Assembly: GCF_022009635.1 (NCBI RefSeq)
Contig: NZ_CP091716.1
Coordinates: 821,001 to 885,000, forward strand
Source: Variovorax paradoxus
GTDB taxonomy: Bacteria > Pseudomonadota > Gammaproteobacteria > Burkholderiales > Burkholderiaceae_C
Reading direction: 5' to 3'
Length of the DNA stretch: 64,000 nt
Shown here: positions 8,053-16,210 of the stretch, piece after piece
How positions within the stretch are numbered: the first letter of the stretch is position 1
Layout: each line of letters begins with the position of its first letter
Made by a program: the position numbers and the translations under genes
The notes under the pieces: generated by a model
What the model saw: the letters and a program-made list of their open reading frames with translations, nothing else
Database searches by the model: none
Told to the model about the DNA's origin: nothing

Positions 8053-9012
8053 TCAGGGCCGCGTCGCGGCGGGCGCGCTGAAACCCGGTTCGCCCGGGCC
8101 GGCCGCCGTGCCGCCGTTGCCGAACAGCAGCGATTGCGGGTTGTCGTTGATGCTGTCGGCCGCGCGGCCCAGCCGGCGGATGGCGTGCGATGTGTCGTCG
8201 GCCACGCGGTTCACGCGCGGAAGCGTTGCGGCGTTGAACGAATCGACCGCCTGCGCCAGTGCCTTGGTGCCGTCGCTCAGGCGCTCGACCGGTCCGTCTG
8301 GCGCATTCAGCCGCACGACAGTGGTGTTGAAGTTGTTGGCCACGCGCGAGACGTCGCCCGCCGCCTTCTTCACCGAGGCCATGGTGTCGGGCAGCTTCGT
8401 CAGCGCCGGGTTCAAGCCGGTCTTCACGGTGTTGTCGAGCGTCTTGAGCAGCGTGTTGGCGCTGGCCGAGGCGGCCGCGATGTTCTCCAGCGCGTCGGCG
8501 GCGCGCTTCTGGTTGGGGTCGCTCAACAGCTGGTTGGCGCGCTTGGTCACTTCCTCGACCTGGTTGATGATGGCCTCGCCGCGGTCCTGCAGCTGCGCCA
8601 GCATCGACGGCTTGAGCGGAATGCGCGGCGGGTCGTCGTTGTCCGGCTTGAGCGACACGGTCGACTCGCCCTTGTCGTCCAGCGCGATGAAGGCCAGGCC
8701 GGTCACGCCCTGATAGCTCAGCGTGGCGAAGCTGGAGGTGGTGAGCGGCACGCGCTCGTCGACCGTGATGCGCACCCGCACGTTGCCCTTGACCTTGGGG
8801 TCGAAGTCGATCGACGTCACCTTGCCCACCGCGATGCCGCGGTAGCGCACCATGGCCTGCGGCTGCAGGCCGCTCACGGCCTCGCGCGTGGACAGTTCGT
8901 AGACGTTGCGCACGGTGTTGTCGCGCGTGAACCAGATCACCAGCGCAATGAGCGCGGCGATCAGGCCGAGCACGAAGGCGCCGGCGGCGAGGGCATGGGC
9001 CTTGTTTTCCAT
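8053..9012 (-). CDS. MlaD-family MCE-domain lipid transport protein
   Basis: A 319-residue protein with one N-terminal membrane anchor (about residues 8-28). A single MCE domain follows (about 38-115), containing VRYRGIAVGKVTSIDF and GVTGLAFIALDD. The long C-terminal part is helical and predicted periplasmic (about 150-300). Such proteins form ring-shaped channels that bind phospholipids and couple to an MlaFE ABC transporter. Its position after permease and ATPase genes, and before the auxiliary lipoprotein gene, supports this. The extended helical tail is longer than in E. coli MlaD and closer to PqiB/LetB-type or mycobacterial-like MCE proteins. Confidence 0.9.
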   Translation of the reverse strand: MENKAHALAAGAFVLGLIAALIALVIWFTRDNTVRNVYELSTREAVSGLQPQAMVRYRGIAVGKVTSIDFDPKVKGNVRVRITVDERVPLTTSSFATLSYQGVTGLAFIALDDKGESTVSLKPDNDDPPRIPLKPSMLAQLQDRGEAIINQVEEVTKRANQLLSDPNQKRAADALENIAAASASANTLLKTLDNTVKTGLNPALTKLPDTMASVKKAAGDVSRVANNFNTTVVRLNAPDGPVERLSDGTKALAQAVDSFNAATLPRVNRVADDTSHAIRRLGRAADSINDNPQSLLFGNGGTAAGPGEPGFSAPAATRP

Positions 9013-9028
9013 GATGGCTACCTACCTT

Positions 9029-9874
9029 TCAGCGGCCCGCCTCGGCGGCGGGCTGCGATGCGAGAGATGCGTCGGCGGGCTTGTCGTGCAGGGCTTCCAG
9101 GGCGCGCTGTCCGCGCCCGCCGAGAAAGTATTCGTGGATGAACGGGTGCGGGTACGCGATGACCTCGCGCGCCGCGCCGGTGACGATCACCTTCTGGTCG
9201 GCCAGCACCGCGATGCGGGTGCTCAGGTCGAACAGCGTGTCCAGGTCGTGCGTGACCATCACCACCGTCAGGCCCAGCTCGCGGTGCAGGCCGCGCAGCA
9301 GGGTGCAGAAGCTGTCGGACGCCTCCGGGTCCAGGCCGGCCGTGGGTTCGTCCAGCAGCAGCAGCGGCGGGTCCATGATGAGCGCGCGTGCCAGCGCCAC
9401 GCGCTTGATCATGCCGCCCGACAGGTCCGACGGGCTCATGTTGGCGTGCCGGGGCTCCAGGCCCACCATCTGCAGCTTCACCAGCGCCGCGTGGCGGATC
9501 AGCTCGTCGGGCAGCAGCTTGAGTTCGCGCAGCGGAAAGGCGATGTTCTCCAGCACGCTGAAGGCCGAGAACAGCGCGCCGTGCTGGAACAGCATGCCCA
9601 CGTTGGCCGCGCCCGAGGCGCTGAGCTCGCCGGGCTCCTGGCCCAGCACCTCGACATGGCCGCGCGTGGGCTTTTCCAGCCCGAGGATCTGGCGCAGCAG
9701 CACCGTCTTGCCGGTGCCCGAGCCGCCGACCAGCGACAGCACCTCGCCGCGGTCGATGTGCAGCCGCAGGTCGCGATGCACCACCTGCTCGCCGTCGGCA
9801 TTCTTGAACACCGTCCACAGGCCGCGGATGTCCACCACGGTCTGGTCGGTGTCGGGGCGCACGGGCATGCTCAT
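9029..9874 (-). CDS. ABC transporter ATP-binding protein, MlaF type
   Basis: A 281-residue ATPase. Walker A is LVGGSGTGKTVLLR (about residues 53-66), the signature is SDLSGGMIKRVALARAL, Walker B is LLLLDEPTAGLDP, and the switch His is in VVMVTHDLDTL. The C-terminal extension after residue 255 is poorly conserved. It energises lipid movement together with the STAS-MlaE permease encoded directly upstream with a 4-bp gap. Leftward operon order is permease, ATPase, MCE protein, lipoprotein. Confidence 0.95.
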   Translation of the reverse strand: MSMPVRPDTDQTVVDIRGLWTVFKNADGEQVVHRDLRLHIDRGEVLSLVGGSGTGKTVLLRQILGLEKPTRGHVEVLGQEPGELSASGAANVGMLFQHGALFSAFSVLENIAFPLRELKLLPDELIRHAALVKLQMVGLEPRHANMSPSDLSGGMIKRVALARALIMDPPLLLLDEPTAGLDPEASDSFCTLLRGLHRELGLTVVMVTHDLDTLFDLSTRIAVLADQKVIVTGAAREVIAYPHPFIHEYFLGGRGQRALEALHDKPADASLASQPAAEAGR

Positions 9875-9878
9875 CGCG

Positions 9879-11045
9879 TCATCCCCGGAAGCCGATGCCC
9901 TTGAAGAGCACGGCGAAGAGCGCGTCCACCAGGATCACGGCGGTGATAGAGGTCACGACCGACGAGGTGGTGCCGCGCCCCAGGCTCTCGGTGTTGGGCT
10001 TGACCTTCATGCCGAAGTAGCAGCCGATCAGCGCGATCATCACGCCGAACACCGCCGACTTGGCCATGGCCAGCCACAGGTTGGAGATAGGCACCGCGCG
10101 CGGCAGCGCCGACAAAAAGTACGACGGGGAAATATTGAGCGCCGCGTCGGCCGCCAGCATGCCGCCCGCAAGCGCGGCCATCGAGGTCCAGAGGCTGATC
10201 AGCGGCATCGCGATGGCCAGCGCCAGCACGCGCGGCATCACCAGCCGGAAGCCGTGCGGTATGCCCATCACGCGCATGGCGTCGAGTTCCTCGGTCACGC
10301 GCATCACGCCGATCTGCGCGGTGATGGCCGAGCCCGAGCGCCCGGCGATCAGCACGGCCGCCAGCACCGGCCCCAGCTCGCGGATCAGCGAGAGGCCGAG
10401 GATGTTGACCACGAAGGTCTCGGCGCCGTACTGCCGCAGCTGCTGCGAGATCAGGTAGGCCAGCACCACGCCGATCAATAGCCCGACCAGCGCCGTGATG
10501 TGCAGCGCGGTCGCGCCGAACTGGTACAGGTGCCCGGAAAAATCGCGCCACGGTCCGCGGTGCGGCGCGCGGACCAGCGCGCACAGGTCGATCGCGAGCT
10601 GGCCGAGCAGGCCGGTGAAGTCGCGCATCACGATCATCGCGCGCGGGCCGTTGTGCGAGAACGCGCGCACGCGGTCGTTCAGCGTGGGCGAAGGCTCGAC
10701 GGGCGTGGCGACGGTGTATTGCGCGACCTGGTCGAGCACCGCCTTGTGCTGCGGCGCCATCTCGAGCGTGGCGGGCCAGGCGTGGTGCCAGTGCTCCCAC
10801 AGCAACTGCGCGCCGATGTGGTCGAGCTGCTGGATCGGGCGCAGGTCCCACGCGCGGTCGTCGGCGGCCGGCGCGGCCTCCAGGCTCTTCGACAGCGCCT
10901 GCCAGGCCGGCTTGGACGACATCGCCAGCGTGGTCCAGCGGCCGGTTGCCACGGTCCACTGCCGGCCGTCCTGCTCCTGCTGCCCGACACGGGGCCACGC
11001 GCTGTCGGCGGCTGAGGCGTCGGCAGGCAAGTGGGCAGGAGACAT
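9879..11045 (-). CDS. MlaE-family permease with N-terminal STAS-like domain
   Basis: A 388-residue fusion. Residues about 20-110 form an STAS/MlaB-like domain whose core reads WDLRPIQQLDHIGAQLL. In STAS proteins this loop is normally Asp-Ser-x-Gly, so the Ser is His here. Residues about 160-385 are an MlaE permease with about five membrane helices and the motif VLIAGRSGSAITAQIGVMRVTEELDAMRVMG split by a short gap. The longer ORF reaches 11168, but the ATG at 11045 fits the domain start better. Upstream, 182 bp separate it from the LysR gene and should hold the operon promoter. Confidence 0.9.
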   Translation of the reverse strand: MSPAHLPADASAADSAWPRVGQQEQDGRQWTVATGRWTTLAMSSKPAWQALSKSLEAAPAADDRAWDLRPIQQLDHIGAQLLWEHWHHAWPATLEMAPQHKAVLDQVAQYTVATPVEPSPTLNDRVRAFSHNGPRAMIVMRDFTGLLGQLAIDLCALVRAPHRGPWRDFSGHLYQFGATALHITALVGLLIGVVLAYLISQQLRQYGAETFVVNILGLSLIRELGPVLAAVLIAGRSGSAITAQIGVMRVTEELDAMRVMGIPHGFRLVMPRVLALAIAMPLISLWTSMAALAGGMLAADAALNISPSYFLSALPRAVPISNLWLAMAKSAVFGVMIALIGCYFGMKVKPNTESLGRGTTSSVVTSITAVILVDALFAVLFKGIGFRG

Positions 11046-11227
11046 AGGGCGGATGAGCAGGAAAGTAAACAAAAACCAGCGTGCGAATCGCGCATCGTAA
11101 CCGGGTGCTTCCAGGGTACAGGTGTTCCAGACCCCTCGTTCGCGTAGGGCACCACGCCGTTTCTTCACCTTTTCTTAAGACCGTGCTCCCGGCGTGGTCG
11201 CTGACGTTCGTGAACTGAATTAACTGC

Positions 11228-12160
11228 TCAGGCCGCGAAGCCTTCCGCCAGCGCCTCGCGCAGCCATGCCACGAAAGCGGTCACCGCCTGCGGCACGTGC
11301 GTGGCGTAGGGCCGGATCGCGTACAGCCGCTCGCCGAACGCGCCCACCGAGCGCCATTGCGGCAGCACCTGCTGCAGCTTGCCCGACTGCAGCGCCGACT
11401 GCGCGCTGAAGTCGGGCACCAGCGCGATGCCCAGCCCGCTCAGCGCCGCGTCGCGCAGCGCCTCGCTGTTGTTCGCCACCAGCGGGCCCGACACCGGCAC
11501 GGTGATGCGCGGCGCCGAGGCCTTGCGGGCCTCGAAGTGCCAGGTCGGCGTGTCCTGCGCGCGCGGGTAGTGCAGGCAGTCGTGGCCGGCCAGCGCCTGC
11601 GGCTCGCGCGGCGTGCCGCGGCGGCGCAGGTAGGCGCGGCTGGCCACCAGCACCGAGCGCGTCTCGCACAGCGTCCAGGCCACGTGGGTGTCTGGCGGCG
11701 CGGCGGTGTGGCGGATCGCGAGGTCGAAGCCCTCCATCGCGAGCGAACTGAGCCGGTCCGACAGGTCGAGTTCGATGCGCACCTCGGGCTGCGCGCGCAG
11801 GAAGTCGGCCAGCCGCGGCACCAGCTGCTGGCGTGCGAAGGCCACCGGCGCCGTCACCCGCACCAGCCCGCGCGGCACGCCCGCCAGGTCGCGCACGCCC
11901 GCGAAGCTGTGGGCGATCTGCTCGAAGGGCGCGCGCATGTCCTCCACCAGCCGCTGGCCCGCCTCGGTGAGCCGCACGCTGCGCGTTGTGCGCTGCACCA
12001 ATGGCGCGCCGGCCGCGTGCTCCAGCTCGGCGATGCGCTGGCTCATGGCCGCCTTGCTCACGCCCAGGCGCAGCGCGGCGGCGGTGAAGCTGCCTTGCTG
12101 CGCGAGCACGGTGAGCCAGTGCAGGTGGGTCCAGAGCGACTCGATATTTTGGGGTTTCAT
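11228..12160 (-). CDS. LysR-family transcriptional regulator
   Basis: A 310-residue LysR protein. The helix-turn-helix spans about residues 10-60 (FTAAALRLGVSKAAMSQRIAEL), followed by a substrate-binding-type effector domain. The start at 12160 (MKPQN) is preferred over 12178 and 12196, because those would begin within or upstream of the palindrome at 12167-12188, which looks like the operator. It is divergent from mmsA and the GMC gene and probably controls both. The inducer is unknown. The subgroup resembles the DsdC/AaeR-like CrgA group that often controls dehydrogenases. Confidence 0.92.
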   Translation of the reverse strand: MKPQNIESLWTHLHWLTVLAQQGSFTAAALRLGVSKAAMSQRIAELEHAAGAPLVQRTTRSVRLTEAGQRLVEDMRAPFEQIAHSFAGVRDLAGVPRGLVRVTAPVAFARQQLVPRLADFLRAQPEVRIELDLSDRLSSLAMEGFDLAIRHTAAPPDTHVAWTLCETRSVLVASRAYLRRRGTPREPQALAGHDCLHYPRAQDTPTWHFEARKASAPRITVPVSGPLVANNSEALRDAALSGLGIALVPDFSAQSALQSGKLQQVLPQWRSVGAFGERLYAIRPYATHVPQAVTAFVAWLREALAEGFAA

Positions 12161-12166
12161 GCTTGC

Positions 12167-12188
12167 ATTGTTCGCCATAGCGAACAAT
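12167..12188. promoter_or_regulatory. Palindromic LysR operator
   Basis: A perfect inverted repeat, ATTGTTCGC (12167-12175) and GCGAACAAT (12180-12188), with a 4-bp spacer, lies between the divergent LysR and mmsA genes. It begins 7 bp upstream of the LysR start codon at 12160, which suits autorepression. It contains the T-N11-A spacing typical of LysR sites. Confidence 0.75.
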
Positions 12189-12279
12189 AAGTTCAAGTTT
12201 CGTGTCTAGGCGCGGACGGGGCCGCTGCCTAAACTGGCCGCACTCTCCCTCTTGATCCGTCACGCGAAAGCACAGACCC

Positions 12280-13791
12280 ATGCCCACCACCAACATCGAC
12301 CACTTCATCGGCGGCCAACCCGCCGCCAACACTTCCGGCCGCACGCAGGACGTGACCAACCCCGCCACCGGCGCCGTCACCGGCAAGGTCGGCCTGGCCG
12401 ATGTCGCCCAGGTTGCCGCCGCCGTGGCGGCCGCGCAGGCCGCCTTCCCGGCCTGGGCCGACACCCCGCCGATCCGCCGCGCGCGCGTCATGTTCAAGTT
12501 CCTGCAGCTGCTCAACGAGCACAAGGACGAGCTGGCCCACCTCATCACCGCCGAGCACGGCAAGGTCTTCACCGACGCGCAGGGCGAAGTCAGCCGCGGC
12601 ATCGACATCGTCGAGTTCGCCTGCGGCATTCCGCAGCTGCTCAAGGGCGACTTCACCGACCAGGTGAGCACCGGCATCGACAACTGGACCCTGCGCCAGC
12701 CCTTGGGCGTGGTCGCCGGCATCACGCCTTTCAACTTCCCGGTGATGGTGCCGATGTGGATGTTCCCGGTGGCCATTGCCGCGGGCAACACCTTCGTGCT
12801 CAAGCCCAGCCCGACCGACCCGAGCGCCTCGCTGCGCATGGCCGAGCTGCTCAAGGAAGCCGGCCTGCCCGACGGCGTGTTCAACGTGGTGCAGGGCGAC
12901 AAGGTCGCGGTCGACGCGCTGCTGGAGCACCCGGACGTCAAGGCCATCAGCTTCGTCGGCTCCACGCCCATCGCCAACTACATCTACGAAACCGGCGCAC
13001 GCCACGGCAAGCGCGTGCAGGCCCTGGGCGGCGCGAAGAACCACATGGTGGTGCTGCCCGACGCCGACATCGACCAGACCGTCGACGCACTGATCGGCGC
13101 CGGCTACGGCTCCGCCGGCGAGCGCTGCATGGCCATCAGCGTGGCGGTGCTGGTGGGCGACGTGGCCGACAAGATCATCCCCAAGCTCATCGAGCGCACG
13201 AAGACGCTGCAGGTGCTCAACGGCACCAACCTCGCGGCCGAGATGGGCCCGATCGTCACCCGTGCCGCGCACGAGCGCATCACCGGCTACATCGACCTGG
13301 GCGAGAAGGAAGGCGCGAAGCTCTTGGTCGACGGCCGCAAGTTCGACGGCAACAAGGCGGGCGAAGGCTGCGGCGACGGCTTCTGGATGGGCGGCACGCT
13401 GTTCGACAACGTCACGCCCGAGATGCGCATCTACAAGGAAGAGATCTTCGGCCCGGTGCTCAGCTGCGTGCGCGTGGCCAACTTCAAGGATGCCGTCGAC
13501 CTGGTCAATGCGCACGAGTTCGGCAACGGCGTGAGCTGCTTCACCCGCGACGGCAACGTGGCGCGCGAATTCAGCCGCCGCATCCAGGTGGGCATGGTCG
13601 GCATCAACGTGCCGATCCCGGTGCCCATGGCCTGGCACGGCTTCGGCGGCTGGAAGCGTTCGCTGTTCGGCGACATGCACGCCTACGGCGAAGAGGGCGT
13701 GCGCTTCTACACCAAGCAGAAGTCGGTCATGCAGCGCTGGCCCGAGAGCATCGGCAAGGGCGCCGAGTTCGTGATGCCTACGGCCAAGTAG
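12280..13791 (+). CDS. mmsA: Methylmalonate-semialdehyde dehydrogenase (CoA-acylating)
   Basis: A 503-residue aldehyde dehydrogenase that turns methylmalonate or malonate semialdehyde into propionyl- or acetyl-CoA with NAD+ and CoA, in valine, propionate and beta-alanine breakdown. MmsA hallmarks are the start [33 protein letters not shown] and the catalytic Cys283 in [14 protein letters not shown], plus the C-terminal [10 protein letters not shown]. Length is typical of MmsA. It is followed after 78 bp by a GMC oxidoreductase gene, so the pair may oxidise an alcohol through an aldehyde to an acyl-CoA. The upstream LysR protein is the likely regulator. Confidence 0.95.
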   Translation: MPTTNIDHFIGGQPAANTSGRTQDVTNPATGAVTGKVGLADVAQVAAAVAAAQAAFPAWADTPPIRRARVMFKFLQLLNEHKDELAHLITAEHGKVFTDAQGEVSRGIDIVEFACGIPQLLKGDFTDQVSTGIDNWTLRQPLGVVAGITPFNFPVMVPMWMFPVAIAAGNTFVLKPSPTDPSASLRMAELLKEAGLPDGVFNVVQGDKVAVDALLEHPDVKAISFVGSTPIANYIYETGARHGKRVQALGGAKNHMVVLPDADIDQTVDALIGAGYGSAGERCMAISVAVLVGDVADKIIPKLIERTKTLQVLNGTNLAAEMGPIVTRAAHERITGYIDLGEKEGAKLLVDGRKFDGNKAGEGCGDGFWMGGTLFDNVTPEMRIYKEEIFGPVLSCVRVANFKDAVDLVNAHEFGNGVSCFTRDGNVAREFSRRIQVGMVGINVPIPVPMAWHGFGGWKRSLFGDMHAYGEEGVRFYTKQKSVMQRWPESIGKGAEFVMPTAK

Positions 13792-13869
13792 CATGCGCAG
13801 CGGCGCGAGGGGCGCCGCGATTCCGCCCGGGAATTCCGTCGAACAAAAAAGAGAGACAAGCAAAACGCC

Positions 13870-15501
13870 ATGAGCGAGACCCAATTCGACTACATCATCA
13901 TCGGGGCCGGCACCGCCGGCTCGCTCATGGCCAACCGGCTCAGCGCCGACAAGAGCAAGCGCGTGCTGCTCGTCGAGGCCGGCCGCAAGGACGACTACCA
14001 CTGGATCCACATTCCGGTCGGCTACCTGTATTGCATCGGCAATCCGCGCACCGACTGGCTCTACAGCACCGAGCCCGATGCGGGCCTGAACGGCCGCGTG
14101 CTGCGCTATCCGCGCGGCAAGACGCTGGGCGGCAGCTCCAGCATCAACGGCATGATCTACATGCGCGGCCAGTCGCGCGACTACGAGCAGTGGGCGCGGC
14201 TCACGGGCGACGAGTCATGGCGCTGGCAGAACGTGCTGCCGGCGTTCAAGAAACACGAAGACTTCTACCTGGGCGCCGACGAGATGCACGGCGCCGGCGG
14301 CGAATGGCGCGTCGAGAAGCAGCGGCTGCGCTGGGACATCCTCGACGCCTTCGCCGAAGCCGCGGCCCAGGCCGACGTGCCGCACACCACCGACTTCAAC
14401 CGCGGCAGCAACGAGGGCGTTGGCTACTTTCAGGTCAACCAGAAGAACGGTTGGCGCTGGAACACCGCCAAGGCCTTCCTGCGTCCGACCTGCTATGGCA
14501 GGCCCAACTTCGAGCTGTGGACCGGCGCGCAGGTGTCGCGCCTGCTGTTCGAGACGCAGCCCGACGGCACGCGCCGCTGCACCGGCGCCGAAGTGTGGAA
14601 CGGCAGCGAGATGGTCACCGCGCACGCTTCGCGCGAGGTGATCCTGAGCGCGGGCGCCATCGGCTCGCCGCAGATCCTGCAGCTTTCGGGCATCGGCCCG
14701 GCGGCGCTGCTGCGCCAGCACGGCATCGACGTGGTGCTCGACGCGCCCGGTGTCGGCGCCAACCTGCAGGACCACCTGCAGATCCGCGCGGTCTACAAGA
14801 TCAGCGGCGCGCCCACGCTCAACGTGCTGGCCTCGTCGATGTTCGGCAAGGCCAAGATCGGGCTCGAGTACATGCTCAGGCGCAGCGGGCCGATGAGCAT
14901 GGCGCCCTCGCAGCTCGGCGCATTCACGCGCAGTTCGCCCGACCATGAGTGGCCGAACCTGCAGTACCACGTGCAGCCGCTGTCGCTCGATGCCTTCGGC
15001 GATCCGCTGCACAGCTTTCCGGCGTTCACCGCGAGCGTGTGCAACCTCAACCCCACGAGCCGTGGCGCGGTGCGCATCAAGAGCGGACGCTTTCAGGACG
15101 CGCCGGCCATCGCCCCCAACTACCTGAGCACTGACGAAGACCGCAAGGTGGCTGCCGATTCGCTGCGCGTGACGCGCCGCATCGCGTCGCAGCCGGCGCT
15201 CGCCAAGTACCAGCCGCAGGAATGGAAGCCCGGCGCGCAGTACCAGACCGACGAAGACCTGGCGCGGCTGGCCGGCGACATTGCCACCACCATCTTCCAT
15301 CCGGTAGGCACGACCAAGATGGGCGCCGACGGCGACCCGATGGCGGTGCTCGATTCGCGGCTGCGCGTGCGCGGCGTGCAGGGTCTGCGCGTGGTGGATG
15401 CGGGCGCGATGCCCACCATCACCAGCGGCAACACCAACAGCCCTACGCTGATGATGGCGGAGAAGGCCGCCGGCTGGATTTGCGGCGCGGCGCAGGACTA
15501 G
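13870..15501 (+). CDS. GMC-family FAD alcohol/choline dehydrogenase-like oxidoreductase
   Basis: A 543-residue flavoprotein. The FAD motif IIIGAGTAGSLMANRL is at the N-terminus; the two GMC signatures are GKTLGGSSSINGMIYMRGQ and SAGAIGSPQILQLSGIGP. The catalytic His lies in FHPVGTTKMG, and the family end is TSGNTNSPTLMMAEKAA. There is no signal peptide, so it is cytoplasmic. It probably oxidises an alcohol whose aldehyde feeds MmsA; the true substrate cannot be deduced. Its last 59 bases overlap the 3' end of the convergent TetR gene. Confidence 0.93.
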   Translation: MSETQFDYIIIGAGTAGSLMANRLSADKSKRVLLVEAGRKDDYHWIHIPVGYLYCIGNPRTDWLYSTEPDAGLNGRVLRYPRGKTLGGSSSINGMIYMRGQSRDYEQWARLTGDESWRWQNVLPAFKKHEDFYLGADEMHGAGGEWRVEKQRLRWDILDAFAEAAAQADVPHTTDFNRGSNEGVGYFQVNQKNGWRWNTAKAFLRPTCYGRPNFELWTGAQVSRLLFETQPDGTRRCTGAEVWNGSEMVTAHASREVILSAGAIGSPQILQLSGIGPAALLRQHGIDVVLDAPGVGANLQDHLQIRAVYKISGAPTLNVLASSMFGKAKIGLEYMLRRSGPMSMAPSQLGAFTRSSPDHEWPNLQYHVQPLSLDAFGDPLHSFPAFTASVCNLNPTSRGAVRIKSGRFQDAPAIAPNYLSTDEDRKVAADSLRVTRRIASQPALAKYQPQEWKPGAQYQTDEDLARLAGDIATTIFHPVGTTKMGADGDPMAVLDSRLRVRGVQGLRVVDAGAMPTITSGNTNSPTLMMAEKAAGWICGAAQD

Positions 15502-16129
15502 CCTCCGCCGCCCCTGCGTTGGCAAGGCGCGCCTTCGCGCCTTCGATCATGAGGTCCACGCCGATGTCGAACATCGCATCCGGTCCGGCCTCGCGGTAGT
15601 TCGCGAAGGCTTCGGCCAGCAGCGGGCGCGAGGCGGCGGAGGCATCGAGCGCCTGCTGCCGCGCCTCGGCGTCCGGCGGCGCCGCCTGTTCCTCCAGCAC
15701 GCAGCCCACCGTGTAGCGGCCCAGCGCGATCAGCAACGTCATCGCCTGCGTTGCAGGCACGCCGCGGTCGACCACGGCCGCGAGCTGGGCCTCCACCATT
15801 TCCAGGTCGCCCGGATCGGGCTCGGTGCCGGCGTGCAGCCGGGCGCCGTCGCGCCGCGCCAGCAGCGCACGCCGGAAGCTGCGCGCGTTCTCGCGCAGGA
15901 AGGTCTCCCACGATTCGTCCGGCAACGGCAGCTTGCGGTCGTGGGCGCGGCGCAGCAGTTCGCTGTTCATCGCGTCGAGCAGCGCCCGCTTGTTCCTGAA
16001 ATGCCAGTACAGCGCCGGCTGCTGCACGCCCAGCCGTTCGGCCAGCAGGCGGGTGCTGAGCTTGTCCATGCCGACCTCGTCGAGCAGCGCGAGGGCTGTC
16101 TCGAGGATCACTTCGCGGTCCAGTTTCAT
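15443..16129 (-). CDS. TetR-type tetracycline-repressor-like regulator
   Basis: A 228-residue repressor of the true tetracycline-repressor branch. The N-terminal HTH reads LSTRLLAERLGVQQPALYWHFRNKRALLDAM, shown here in its class-typical form with ALYWHF. The effector domain is TetR_C-like with EPDPGDLEMVEAQ and a loop around LLIALGRYTVGCVLEEQA. It is divergent from a TetA-like efflux gene, with two tet-type operators between. The C-terminal 20 residues are Ser/Arg/Pro-rich and overlap the GMC gene on the other strand, so they are probably dispensable. Binding of tetracycline itself is not proven; another planar compound is possible. Confidence 0.9.
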   Translation of the reverse strand: MKLDREVILETALALLDEVGMDKLSTRLLAERLGVQQPALYWHFRNKRALLDAMNSELLRRAHDRKLPLPDESWETFLRENARSFRRALLARRDGARLHAGTEPDPGDLEMVEAQLAAVVDRGVPATQAMTLLIALGRYTVGCVLEEQAAPPDAEARQQALDASAASRPLLAEAFANYREAGPDAMFDIGVDLMIEGAKARLANAGAAEASPAPRRKSSRRPSPPSSA

Positions 16130-16180
16130 TCAGATGTGCGTGCCGATGTCGATTCGGGAGGGTACTTCACAGCCCAGAAT

Positions 16181-16193
16181 TTATCGCTGATAA
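16181..16193. promoter_or_regulatory. tet-type operator 1 (imperfect)
   Basis: TTATCGCTGATAA matches the TTATCA-N-TGATAA palindrome with one mismatch (G for A in the left arm). It lies between the divergent repressor and efflux genes, 17 bp centre to centre from the second site. The pair reproduces the double-operator layout of classical tet regions. Confidence 0.75.
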
Positions 16194-16197
16194 TTCC

Positions 16198-16210
16198 TTA
16201 TCAATGATAA
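16198..16210. promoter_or_regulatory. tet-type operator 2 (perfect palindrome, covers efflux start)
   Basis: TTATCAATGATAA is a perfect 13-bp palindrome. The ATG at 16204 of the efflux gene lies inside it, so a bound repressor would block initiation of transcription and possibly overlap the coding start. This also raises the possibility that translation starts further downstream. Confidence 0.8.

Noticed and set aside
12252..14948. 898-aa rightward ORF
   Set aside because: Shadow frame over mmsA and the GMC gene; Arg/His/Gln-rich low-complexity translation, typical of GC-rich off-frame reading.
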